Assembly (NCBI GenBank): GCA_963585895.1
Contig: OY757904.1
Span: forward strand, 7,836,860-7,900,859
DNA length: 64,000 bases
Direction: 5' to 3'
From: Sepioteuthis lessoniana
Taxonomy: Eukaryota > Mollusca > Cephalopoda > Myopsida > Loliginidae
Both the position numbers and the translations under genes were made by a program. Within the stretch, counting starts at the first letter, position 1. Each line of letters starts with the position of its first letter. Of the stretch, positions 33,690 through 43,949 are shown in pieces. Under the pieces are notes generated by a model. That model searched no databases and had not been told where the DNA came from. It saw only the letters and a list, made by a program, of their open reading frames with translations.

Positions 33690-34650
33690 CGTATAATGTA
33701 ATGATATATAGACATCTAGATTGATTTCTAGACGTTTAGGCTTCATCTGGACGAGTCAACACCAATTTTAGATTTTTTTAACAGCAGCATATTCATATAT
33801 ATTTGGCAAAATACAGAATTGTGTATGTGTAGAACCCAACATACTTACTAGACTCCCTGGTTTCATGTGACATTTCATGTTTCTGAAACTTAAAACTCAT
33901 CCCAATGATAAGAATTAACGATGTAGAGGAAATTAAAATAAATCGTTAAGCTTCACATAATATCTAAGAAAGAGTTTCATCAGTGCTTAAACGGACCAAT
34001 AAAAAAAGTCGTCAGAATAAGTGTGCTAAATGCCAAGGGGAATATTTTGAAGAAAATTAATGCTTCACTCATTATTCATAGATGCTTTGGTAAATATAAC
34101 TTCAATATCGACATTATTTAACATGTATTGTATAAGAATCTAGTAGAATAATACGAACCTTGCATGGCTTAAATGAGAACAAAAAATAGCAGATAATTCA
34201 GAAACGATGATCCATAGGAAATTGTACAAATGATTAAGATTTGGCCTGATTATCATAGATATAAATAGGCCTTCCAATATATTGAGTTTCTTTTTGTAGT
34301 TGGGGGAATATATTATTTGAATTTTCGATGATTATTTTCCTTATATTCACTTTTAAGTGTTTTTTATGGTACACTTGAAAATCAACTTTCAAAAACATCT
34401 TTTTTGAACGTGGCCACAATGTTCTGGCTGGGTTTGGCAATTAAAATTCCCCCATGATTTGCCACTTAATTGTACATCAATATTAATTTTTATACGTATG
34501 ATAATAGTTGGATATAGAAAATTCTTGCTGCCAACCCGAAAATCATTCGGACAATTCCTTCATGCATTCCGTCTCAAAAACTTTTCACTTGTACGTACAC
34601 AAGAAAGTCATCTTCAATCAAACATTCTTCAAAGAAGGATTACTGCCAAA
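33690..34650. other. AT-rich, no gene recognised
   Basis: Short open frames only. No repeat family recognised. Confidence 0.4.

Positions 34651-34652
<2 letters not shown>

Positions 34653-34747
<95 letters not shown>
34653..34747. repeat. AC then AT microsatellite
   Basis: AC run to about 34716, then TA run to 34747. Open frames across it (Thr-His or Cys-Val repeats) are artefacts. Confidence 0.95.
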
Positions 34748-34748
<1 letters not shown>

Positions 34749-34783
34749 TATGTTAAAAGTATGAAGCTGCATTTAGTAATACA

Positions 34784-35060
34784 GGAATAAAGCATGAATG
34801 AAAAATGAATTTTCTTCAAAATTGAACTCTCGACATTCAACCAACTTATTTCAACGAGTTTTCAATTAATCGAAGAACCTGGAAAATCCTTCCTTTAATT
34901 GGTTGCTTGAGCTCAAATTGCTTTACCGTTTACATAAATGTTCAGTTTAGGTAACATGAAAAAGTCGTATTGAGATAGGTCGAGTGAGTATGGAAGAAGT
35001 TGCACTTGTACAATTCTGGGCAAAAAAGCATTTCGTCCAAAAAATATCAAATCTGGTTTC
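34784..35060 (-). mobile_element. Mariner-type transposase C-terminal remnant
   Basis: The minus strand reads LLPYSLDLSQYDFFMLPKLN followed by IYVNGKAI, a clear match to the YSPDLxPxDFFLFPKLK block that contains the third catalytic acidic residue in mariner transposases. QLKEGFSRFFD.LKTR.NKL follows in another frame. Confidence 0.75.
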
Positions 35061-35069
35061 AGAATTTCT

Positions 35070-35498
35070 TTTTATTTCCAAAACTTTTACTGTTACTTTC
35101 TTATATTAGCTGATTTGGCTGGTCCTGATCATTTAAATTTTAAAATCATAAAAAATTCGAGATTGACTCAGTAGTTTTTAATCACGCCTCATATGTCATG
35201 AAATCTCTTAAAGATTTCAGTGGCGCCAAGTTTTCCCAACATTTCATGCTAAAATGGTCACCTTGAGTTAGAAAATGAGAATCTAATTTTGGATTTCTAG
35301 TTAATGCATGAACATTAATAATGATCACAGGTCAGTTATTGTAAAGGTCAACATGATTAAAGTGGTTGGATGAACGTGTCATCCGTTTAAATTCCGGTCC
35401 ATTTCACGCTTCTTTCTAATAATCATAAATGAAATTCTGCATCTCATTCCAATTACACCGATAACTTCTCACGTTAATTCTGTGCATGATTGTAATAG
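35070..35498. other. AT-rich, probably more of the mariner remnant
   Basis: Lies upstream of the minus-strand mariner block. I cannot read catalytic motifs in it. Confidence 0.3.
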
Positions 35499-35499
35499 A

Positions 35500-35503
35500 A
35501 ACG

Positions 35504-35554
<51 letters not shown>

Positions 35555-35857
35555 TTCTTAATCAGTTAAACTGGCTTGGCAGGACCGAAGTTTTGGAATT
35601 TTATCAAGGTTTTCGTCGGAGAAGTTTCTATGGAGATTGGTTCTTTCAATTTCTTTGATCGAGCATTATTATTATTATTGTTATTATTATTATTATTATT
35701 ATTATTGTTATTATTATTATTATTATTGTTATTATTATTGTTATTATTTTAAACCAGCATTAACTGATTATTATTATTATTATTAAGTTTCTATGTAGAT
35801 TGGCTCTTTCAATTTCTTTGATTGAGCATTATCATTATTATTATTATTACTCATTAG
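35500..35857. repeat. ATT microsatellites with LINE-tail fragments
   Basis: Long ATT runs (35505-35554, 35664-35748, 35768-35786, 35830-35850) separate two pieces sharing TTTCTATG.AGATTGG and CTTTCAATTTCTTTGAT. These look like tails of a second LINE family with the same ATT tail habit. Confidence 0.8.
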
Positions 35858-37566
35858 AGTTTTTCACATCAGCGACATCTGATGGTCTTTCATTGGAGAT
35901 TGAGTGACAGCAAGTCTCCTCAAGTCTCCAGGACTCTTCTCAGTATACTGGCCATTTTCAATAATGCTGTTGTTTGGATGGTCTCTACTCGGCCGCCAAC
36001 TTCCAAATCTTCCACTAAATAATCCTTTAGTTACCGTGCCAAAAGCACCAATCACAATTGGTATAATTGTCACCTTCATGTTCCGTAGTTTTTTGAATTC
36101 TCTTTCAAGGTCGAGGTACTTATCTCTCTTTTCACATTCTTTCAGTCGTATTCTGTGGTCAGCCGGGACAGCAAAGTCGACTATTGGGCAGATTTTTTGT
36201 TGATTATTATAAGGTCTGGTCTTCGGGTCGAGATTAGGTGATCCGTTTGTATATCAAAGTCCCATAGGAGTTTGTGTGTGTCATTTTCTTGGACAGGTGC
36301 TGGGTTGTGCATATACCATTTGTTGGCATTTAAATTTCTTGGACATTTCCCAATAGATCACCTTGCCCACCCAGTCGTGTCTCGCCTTGTACTCCTTCTG
36401 TGCCAATTTGCTGAATTCGCTTATTATGCGATCGATCCTATTTACCCAACCCCTCCGCTCGGGCAGGATATGACACAAGGTCAATTTTTCAAGCGGAGTT
36501 TAACAGGTTTGAATTCAGAGTTTTCCTTCTCCTAGACTAGTTGCCTCACCAAGACTGAAGAACCTATTCTGCCCTACTATTTACCTATAGCTGGAGGGAG
36601 AATAACTGGATCCATACCTTTCCCAAGGGTATTAGTGCTATGTGAAATACAATCAGTCAGGTCCAGGATTTGAACTCGTATCACCGTGTCCATATCCTGC
36701 AATGATAACCATTAATAACCTTATTATGTGATTGATGGTTTGATCTCTGTCATCGCATAGTCTACATTGGCTATTTTGTTGCGTCTTATCTATCCTCGCC
36801 TTGATATGATTGGTTCTTATGGCGCCGTTTTGTGCTGCCATTAGTAGAGATTCTGTTTCTCTCTTAAAGTTTCCTTTTCTTAGCCATGTCCAGGTTTTGT
36901 CGTGTGAGATGTTGTTTATTAGTCGTTTAAAACGCCCATAGAGTTGTTTTCCTTCCCATTTTTGTTTCCTAGTTATTGTCATTATGTTATCTATCGTGTT
37001 GTCAGTATTGTTTCTGATGACTGTAATCAGTCCTCTTTCGTGTTTTTCTATGTAGTCTTCGAGTCGTTGTATGGATGTGTCAACGCTGTCTTCGATGCTG
37101 GCAAGTCCTCTTCCCCCCTCTTTTCTTGGTACATCAACGTCGTCTCTAGGATGTAATGCCTTGTGCATGGTCATTAGTTTTCTAGTTCTTTGGTCCATTT
37201 TTCTAAGTTCCTTTCTGGTCCACTTGAGAAAGGGTCCTGAGTATCTAACGAGGGGTACAGCCCAAGTGTTTATTCCTTTGATAAGGTTTCTGCTGGAGAA
37301 CTTTGTCTCAAGTAGTTTTCTCGTTCTTCTGAGAAATTCTTTTTGAAATTTGTTTTTCATTTCGACTTGTTTGATGGTGTCTGCCTCCAAGATTCCTAAG
37401 TATTTGTAGGTCTCGTTTTCTGCGAGAGTTCTGATCTTGTCTTGATTTGGTAGTTCTATTCCGTCAGTTAGATGTCGTTTGCCTCTTTTCATGACGAGCA
37501 GAGCACATTTTTGAATGCCAGATTCCATCCCTATGTCTTGACTGTATATTCTGTGTGTATTAGGGT
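35858..37566 (-). mobile_element. Large RLE-LINE copy split by SINE-A
   Basis: The minus strand is open from 37528 to the SINE. It reads KCALLVMKRGK, ETYKYLGILEAD, WAVPLVRYSGPF, HKALHPRDDVDVPRKEGGRGLASIEDS, TWLRKGNFKRETESLLMAAQ and the zinc-knuckle start CRLCDDRDQTINH. Beyond the SINE it resumes with IISEFSKLAQKEYKARHDW; the usual last Cys of the knuckle is Phe here. The endonuclease follows: RRPDLIII (about 36210-36232) and, after a frameshift, IVDFAVPADHR, the PD...D signature of restriction-like nucleases. Then VTIIPIVIGAFGTVTKG. Element order is RT end, zinc knuckle, nuclease. The 5-prime end is truncated at a TTC/TTA microsatellite; the tail is ATT. Related to R2/R4-type LINEs. Confidence 0.85.
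36437..36720 (-). mobile_element. SINE-A inserted in the RLE-LINE
   Basis: Target duplication TTATTATGCGATCGAT (36421-36436) and TTATTATGTGATTGAT (36721-36736), 16 bp, two mismatches, both within LINE coding sequence. The SINE is near full length with head at the right. Confidence 0.9.
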
Positions 37567-37572
37567 TTCCAG

Positions 37573-37583
37573 TTCTTCTTCTT

Positions 37584-37667
<84 letters not shown>
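37573..37667. repeat. TTC then TTA microsatellite
   Basis: TTC run to about 37613, then TTA run to 37666, between two RLE-LINE copies. Confidence 0.95.
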
Positions 37668-38564
37668 TTACACCAGCATTAACTGATGGTCTTATACTGG
37701 AGTTCTCCTCAGGTATCCAGAACTCTTCTCAGTATTTTAGCCTATCTTAACGCAGTAGTCTGGGTGGTCTCGATTCTTCCTTCGAGTTTCAATTCCACCA
37801 GTCCTTTTTCCCAGCCTTTGGTAAAAGTTTCAAGTGCACCAACTACAATTAGTATCGCAGATACCCTTATGTCTTTTTAGTTCTTTGGCAAGGGCCAAAT
37901 ATCTGTTTATCTTTTTGCTTTCTTTTATTTTCACTCTGTGGTCATTGGAACGGCAAAATCCACTTGATGTTTAGTTCTTTTTTCTAGCTAAATTAACACT
38001 AGGTCAGGTTTTCTGGCTGGGATTTAGATGATCCGTTTATATCTCAAAATCCCTGAGAATTTTATGCATCTTATTCTCTGGGACAGATTCTGGTCCGTGC
38101 ATATACCGTTTAATATTATGGTCAGAATTCAGTATCTTGCATAATTCCTAGTAGATCACCTTCACCACCCAGTCGTGTCTAGTCTTATAATCCTTTTGAG
38201 CTAGTTTGGTACATTTACTTCCTATGTGAATAATTGTTTCCTTTTTGTTACCTTATAAAATACACTTGCTATTCTTCTGCGCATTATAGATTTTGGTTTT
38301 AATATAATTGTTTTGTGCATCTATTAGCCGAGAATCAGTTTCTCTCTTAAGGTTTCTCTTTCGTAGCCATGGCCAGGTTTTCTCGTGTGAATATTTTTTT
38401 CCAATTTGTTGCTTAAAATATCCATACATTTGTTTTTCTTCCGATTTCTTTTTTCTAGTTTTTGTTATCCTTATATTGTCAGTGCTATTACCGGTTTTTC
38501 TTTACTTTTTTTCATTCACTCCTCGAGTCCTTGTATTGATGCATCCAGGCTATCTTCAATGTTG

Positions 38565-38855
38565 TGGGTGCCCGTGGTGTAATTGTTATCGTCGTAGGAA
38601 TTGGACACGGCGATTCGAATTCAAATCCTGGACGAGATTGATTGCATTTCACAAAGCACTAATACCTTTGGGAAAGGTATGAATCCAAATATTCTCCCTC
38701 CAGCTATGGGTAAATAGTAGGACAGACTAGGTTCTTCAACCTCGGTGAGGCAACTAGTCTAGCAGAAGGAAAACTCTGAATTCAAACCTGTCAAACTCCG
38801 CTTAAAAATTGACCTTGTGTCATATCCTGCCCGAGCAGAGGGGTTGGTAAATAGG
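38565..38855 (+). mobile_element. SINE-A with 13-bp target duplication
   Basis: ATCTTCAATGTTG at 38552-38564 and 38856-38868. This copy reads in the plus direction: box A near GTGGTGTAATTGTTATCG, box B AATTCAAATCC, body AATACCTTTGGGAAAGG and CAGCTATGGGTAAATAG, tail ATATCCTGCCCGAGCAG then GGGGTTGGTAAATA. Confidence 0.9.
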
Positions 38856-39054
38856 ATCTTCAATGTTGGCGTGCCCTCTTCCTTTCTTTTCTTGATATAT
38901 ATATATATATATATATATATATGCTATCTCTAAGGTGTAAGTTCTTGTGTATGGTCACCAACTTCTGGTTTATTTGCCTGAGTTCCGCCCCTGTCCATTT
39001 TGATAATGGTCCCGAGTATCTTACAAAGGAATCTGTTCGGGTTTTATTTTTCTC

Positions 39055-39235
39055 TTGGTAAGAGTGAACCTGGGAGTAATGGCAATTAAGAGGTACTCCA
39101 CACTCCCTAGATCTCCAGAACTAGAACATTACCGTCAGATACAGTTTAGTGACATAACCGTGACCGCCTTTTTTTTGGGGGGGTCTTACCCCTCTGCAGG
39201 AGATACAGTCAGCCTATTTTTAGTCCCACCGACAT
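39055..39235 (+). mobile_element. R-element fragment
   Basis: Core and end blocks only (GTGAACCTGGGAGTAATGGC, TCTTACCCCTCTGCAGG). The subunit array is absent. Confidence 0.65.
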
Positions 39236-39299
39236 GAAAATTAACCTTTTTGAGGCTTTTTTGAATGCTTTCTTTTCAAGTTTTTCTGTCAACATCATA

Positions 39300-39611
39300 T
39301 ACAATAACAGGTCCAACGCTTGCTACATTATGAAGACATGGCGAGATAGATTGAAAACTTTAAGATAAAAAATTATAGAAAAACTAAAAATATTCTAAAT
39401 CTTTCAACATTTTGAACAAAATACATTCTAGCAAATTTTTTGTAAATTTAAATGAAAAGAAAGCGTCTTTAATAAGATCTGAAAATGGCCATTTGTTGTG
39501 GAAAGCGTTTGGTGAGATAATTTTTATAATAAAATTGAACTGAAGAAATCTTCTAAGACAAGAAGAATCAAATGCTGTTTGTCTTATAACGAAAGGAAAA
39601 CTGCTGCCCCC

Positions 39612-39650
<39 letters not shown>

Positions 39651-39840
39651 TTCATGTTTCTCTTATTCTTCAGCAGAATATTACATATTCCTCTTTGTTG
39701 TCCAATCAATCCTCGGAATGCATTATTACCACTTACATGACACAGTGAACAATTGAGAGAGAGAGAGAGAAAAAAAAAGAAGCTTTTTTTCGAAATTAAA
39801 ACTGATATGTCACTAGAAATATATGATAGCCATAAGAATA
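39300..39840. other. AT-rich with TA microsatellite
   Basis: TA run at 39617-39649; GA run at 39755-39767. No gene recognised. Confidence 0.4.
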
Positions 39841-39844
39841 TACT

Positions 39845-40080
39845 AATTTGGTTTCTTTGTTTAATGGAATATCAACCTTCGTGGATTATTTAGTACCAGT
39901 TCCATTCTTTTAGAAGAGCAATAGTGGTAGTATTTAAGCCATAGTTAGAGGAATAAGAAGGTGTATAACGGAGTATTATTCGGGAAATGAACATATAATA
40001 GGGCAAATGGAGCTCTAACTCGCTTACTAAGATGTTGCAGTTCCAGCCTGTTAGCTACACCAGGTGGATTCCTAAAAGAA
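39845..40080 (-). mobile_element. SINE-B copy
   Basis: TTTGTTTAATGGAATATCAACC, GATTATTTAGTACCAG, GCCATAGTTAGAGG and the head complement CTAACTCGCTTACTAAGATG match the 25255 copy in order. Confidence 0.55.
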
Positions 40081-40174
40081 TAATCCGGAGAAAAGATTGT
40101 GTTGCACATACAAGTCAGAAATGATATCGAGAATCGACACTGACCCAATCCACACACCCCGCACATACGCATAT

Positions 40175-40425
40175 ATATTTACCAACCCTTCCGTACGAGC
40201 AGGATGACAATGTGAATTTTAAAGTGGCGTTTAATAGATTTGAATCAAGTTTTCCTTCTCGTAGACTGGTTACTATACCAAAGTTAAAGAGGTCAGTCCG
40301 TCCTACAATTTACCCATAACTTGAGGGAAAATTGTTGGATTCATGCTTTTCCCTAGAATATTAGCGCAATGTGAAATTACCGTGTCCATTTCCAATGACA
40401 GTAACGATTACATCACGAACGTCTC
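40175..40425 (-). mobile_element. Old SINE-A copy
   Basis: ACCAACCCTTCCGTACGAGCA, TTTCCTTCTCGTAGACTGG, CCGTCCTACAATTTACCCAT, GATTCATGC and CCGTGTCCATTTCC are retained. A deletion removes most of box B. Confidence 0.65.
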
Positions 40426-40531
40426 CATAAAGGTCTTCGAACGATTTGAGCACTCTGGTATCCGGTAAGGTATAAAAATGTAAACAAATGAAAGCTACTA
40501 CTTAATGCCTTATAACTCCCGAGCTGATGTT

Positions 40532-40661
40532 GTTCGCTTGTTGGCTGAGCGGTATGATAGTAAGTCTAACGTAAAGTTGGGTGGGTTTCGATCCCAGCTT
40601 CAAGCGTCCTACGTGTCTTGCCACACTGAAGAGTTGTGATACAACGAAACAGTCTGTCTGT

Positions 40662-40716
<55 letters not shown>
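40532..40716 (+). mobile_element. SINE-D: tRNA-derived SINE with hammerhead and TA tail
   Basis: The head is tRNA-like: box A TGGCTGAGCGG (40542-40552) fits the pol III consensus, and box B GTTTCGATCCC (40585-40595) has one change. The spacing and sequence resemble a Leu- or Ser-type tRNA. A short linker follows, then the hammerhead motif (40621-40663) and a TA run. A transcript would start with pol III control and end at or beyond the ribozyme. Comparable architecture (pol III promoter plus hammerhead) is known for the Smalpha repeats of schistosomes. Only one copy is in the window, so ends are inferred. Confidence 0.7.
40621..40663 (+). ncRNA. Hammerhead ribozyme candidate in SINE-D
   Basis: Every conserved part is present. 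Stem I: CCACA (40621-40625) with TGTGG (40659-40663). Core: CTGAAGA (40626-40632), position 7 being free. Stem II: GTTGT (40633-40637), loop GAT, ACAAC (40641-40645), five perfect pairs. GAA at 40646-40648. Stem III: ACA (40649-40651), loop GTC, TGT (40655-40657). The cleavage triplet is GTC with C at 40658. Stem III is short, as in other retroelement hammerheads. Confidence 0.8.
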
Positions 40717-40719
<3 letters not shown>

Positions 40720-40722
<3 letters not shown>

Positions 40723-41300
40723 CTCCACCTTATCTGGTTTAACTATCTCGGTCCTAATTGAAACAAGAAGAATATCTAGGATGGCAACAACTGAGTTAAT
40801 TAACAGACATATTAGGAATAAATGTAAATCATGTATGAGATAGCCATTAGTTAAACGATCTTAGTCTGTTTAGAAAATCACACCTGCCAAGGAGAAGGAA
40901 CTACTACAAGAACGCAAAATTAGAAGGGTCTGACCAGTAGATTAATTCCACTCCTGTTTCTTAATCGTTCTAACATATAACAAGTTAACCCGCTCTGCTC
41001 ACGCCTATGAATGAAATAATTTATGATTTCATTTCCACCTTATTCTTATTTTTATTTTCATTTTTTAATTTTTTATTTTTATCTTTATCTTCTGATTTTT
41101 ATTTTTTATTCAATTTTTTAATTCCTTTATTTTATCTTCTGAATACGAACTGTAACTCAACATTCGCTACTTTGCGACAGGAGGAAGGCATGTAAAGAGT
41201 CATCTGACGAGACGGAGAGTATAGCAATAATATTCTCCGCCGAAATAAATTTATTATGACGACTTAACCGAGTTTGAGTCTCCATTAAATTGTACTATAC
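40720..41300. other. AT-rich with T-rich simple sequence
   Basis: 41035-41145 is T-rich low-complexity DNA. No gene recognised. Confidence 0.4.
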
Positions 41301-41307
41301 ATACATA

Positions 41308-41570
41308 TGTAGGACATTGGTGTAATGGTTAGAGTGTTCTCCAATGTTCAATCCCAGGTCGAGTCATACCAAAGACTTTAAAAATGGTACTTGATGCCTC
41401 CTTGCTTAACACTCAACATTATAAGGTACGGATCAAGGGTAAAGTGGAGAAATCCTGGGAAAGGAGTAGCGTCCTCCCCTACACCTTGGTGTAGTAGCTA
41501 TCGAAAAAGGTGCCTTCGGGTCACCCTCGACTATGGTCGCTAACTTTACTTACTTAATACATACATATAT
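41308..41570 (+). mobile_element. SINE-C copy
   Basis: tRNA-like head with box A TGGTGTAATGG (41318-41328) and box B TGTTCAATCCC (41345-41355); the short A-B gap shows a deletion. Body landmarks: GGTACTTGATGCCTCCTTGC, AAGGTACGGATCAAGGGTA, CCCTCGACTATGGTCGC. Ends at a TA run. Confidence 0.75.
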
Positions 41571-41589
41571 ATATATATATATATGTATA

Positions 41590-42710
41590 ACTTATCTTTA
41601 CTTCACACATATAGTATGACATTACTTTATATTCAGAGCATTTGCCAATTTACGAGCATTTGAAATTATCTATTAATCATTTATAAAATATCATATTAAT
41701 AAGTACTTGTTCTCAGAGATATTTTAAACACTTTTTATGATACAATTGCAAAATAAGATTGATATCGAAAATGTTCCCGTAAATATTGTTATATTACTGT
41801 TTATAATTAATATGGCGCAGAATATATTGACAAAAAAGAGCAAAAAAACATAGCAATATCGGTGGTTTGAAAAGATATTCCAATCAATCGTTGTTCAAGT
41901 CTTTTGTCCATAAATCATTCACAATTTCTCCATTTCTCTTCATTTGTTTTTTCTTATCTAACAACTCTTTTGCTATTTTAAATATTTCTTAAATACCCTC
42001 ATGTTCATTTTTTGAAACTCATATATCTTTTCTAGATACAATTGTTAAAATCATAATTAATTATAGGATAATATGTTTTTGGTGTGTTTGATTTTTTCGA
42101 TTTTTTCATTGATTATTTTATTGAACTTCATTTCTTATCTATTTTTATGTTGTTTACGGATCTGAAACTGAAAATCTCTCAAATTCAGTGAGTTGTTTTT
42201 CTTACATGTCCATAAATTTGGTCACTGTTTAGTATTAATCATTGAATTGATGAATATAGTATTGAACCTTCTTCAATATGCAACTGCTTAAAGCTTAAAT
42301 CCGCGGGAAATCATTTCAAATTTGTATCAATATCATGGAATAAATTAATTACTCCTATTTCACAAATCCGAGCGAAAAAGATTTAGATTAATGCTAGAAA
42401 TCATTTACTGACACTGGTTCGTCACGCCCTGTTGGATATTCTCGAAAGTTTCCTAATGATGAGCTCACAGATTTTCATTTTAAGAAAAAAATAGTCATAA
42501 AGACTTCGATTCGGTGTGGGGGTAAACGGGATGTGGTACAACTGGAATATTTTTCTGGGTCAAATATTTCTTTCTTTCTTTCTTTTTTTCTTTCTTTTTT
42601 TCTTTCTTTCTTTTTGTTGTTGTTTAATACAGTTGTCGAAAAATTTGTTTATTTTTGGTGTCATCCTTACTTCTATTTATAAAATGTTTCTCTTGACTAT
42701 TAACTGTTGA
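41590..42710. other. AT-rich, TTTC microsatellite
   Basis: TTTC-type repeat at about 42567-42613. No gene recognised. Confidence 0.45.
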
Positions 42711-42711
42711 A

Positions 42712-42835
42712 TAAGTTTAGTTTGTTTGTTTAAAGGCACATCAACCCTCGAGGCTATTTAATGCTAAAGCCATCCATGTAGAAGAATAGTAGCTGAGGCG
42801 GGGGGGGGGATAAGCGGGGTTCCCGCTAAATACAT
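42712..42835. mobile_element. SINE-B fragment
   Basis: TTTGTTTAAAGGCACATCAACC, then GGCTATTTAATGCTAAAGCC; the best-preserved view of this family's end block in the window. A G run lies at 42800-42809. Confidence 0.5.
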
Positions 42836-42944
42836 ACAATGGTACATTAACTTCTGTCTAATACTTACGTATCAAATTTATAAATTTTCTTTTGAGCGTG
42901 TCTCCCCGCTTTTTAATGTCGAAGAATAGCATGAAATACCAACC

Positions 42945-43945
42945 ATTCCATTAAGAGTAGAATGTGACATATGGTTAAATTTAAATCGGAATAAAGCTGG
43001 TTTGAATTAAGAATTTTCCTTCTTCTCTATGGGTTATCGTGCCAAGGCAAAAGAGCCAGTCTGTCCTACTATTTTACCCAAAGATAAGGACGAAGATTTA
43101 ACCTATTTTCTTTGAACGCATTAGAATACATGTCTAAGAGTTTAGGTTGTTGAGAAATATTACGACTAGATAAAATGCCTGGCAGATTTAAGAGTATATT
43201 TAAAAATAATGCGATGTTATGATATAAAACAAACTTGTTCCATTTGTGGTGAAAAAAAATGATGTATGAAATTAAAAAAAGAAAAATATTTTAATCTTTT
43301 GGAATGGAAATTTTTTTGCAGAAATAGATTATCAGGTCATATTAATAAGAGTAAGGAACCAGTCGTATTAACAGATTAGAGAGAGATTATGGTGCAATAA
43401 TTAATGCAGTAATCGGTTTTATTCGCACACACACATATTTACAAGCAAACGCATAAACAGATATAGATTATCATCTTCATCATTTTCACTGTGTCCCACG
43501 AACCTATAAATACTAAGAGATACTTGTAAGAAAATATAAAGTATTTCCCTTGGGGGAAAAAATTAATATTATATGAAATACTGAAATTTGTTATCATTAT
43601 TTTGTTCGATAGGTTATTCAGAATGTTATTTCTTATCCTTTCGTTGCATTTAGGTCGGGATGCTATTCAGTAAAAGATTTTTCTCTAGTTATAAATATTT
43701 CTGGATTTGGGGGTGAAAAATTCTCACTGAATTCATAATTTTTCTTCTACTAGACTGGTTGCCTAATCAAGCCTCAATAACCAAATCTGTTCCACTATTC
43801 ATCCATAGCTGGGAAGCGGGAGCAGAGATGGATCTATGCCTTTCCCAAGGACATTAGTTCAAAGTGAAAGGCAGGCAGCCTTGTCCAGGACTTGAACACT
43901 GAGTCCATTTTCTATGAAATTAATCGTTATGTCACGTGCCTCCAA
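42945..43945 (-). mobile_element. Two old SINE-A copies
   Basis: 42945-43140 (partial) and 43690-43945 keep AATTTTCCTTCTTCT or TTTTTCTTCTACTAGACTGG, GTCTGTCCTACTATTTTACC or CATAGCTGGGA, CCTTTCCCAAGG and CTTGTCCAGGACTTGAAC. The space between has no feature. Confidence 0.6.
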
Positions 43946-43949
43946 AGTT

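Larger units (their letters stand above)
37667..39300 (-). mobile_element. RLE-LINE copy split by SINE-A and an R-element
   Basis: 37667-38564 covers the C-terminal end, nuclease and zinc-knuckle regions, decayed. It resumes after the SINE at 38869 and continues toward the RT end to about 39050, with an internal TA run (38896-38921). After an R-element block (39055-39235) a further piece to about 39300 remains. Confidence 0.75.

Noticed and set aside
34459-34840. Open frames with Thr-His or Cys-Val repeats
   Set aside because: They cross an AC/AT microsatellite and have no other content.
36653-37528. 291-codon host gene
   Set aside because: It is the RLE-LINE RT tail and zinc knuckle, and its last codons read into the inserted SINE.
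37472-37750. Ser/Tyr-repeat open frame
   Set aside because: Product of a TTC/TTA microsatellite on the opposite strand of a LINE.
38308-38682. 124-codon plus-strand gene
   Set aside because: It is the antisense of an RLE-LINE and crosses the SINE-A junction.
41308-41400. tRNA gene
   Set aside because: Box A and B are present, but no cloverleaf closes and a SINE body follows. The same applies to the heads at 15260, 38570, 40540, 56360 and 60000.
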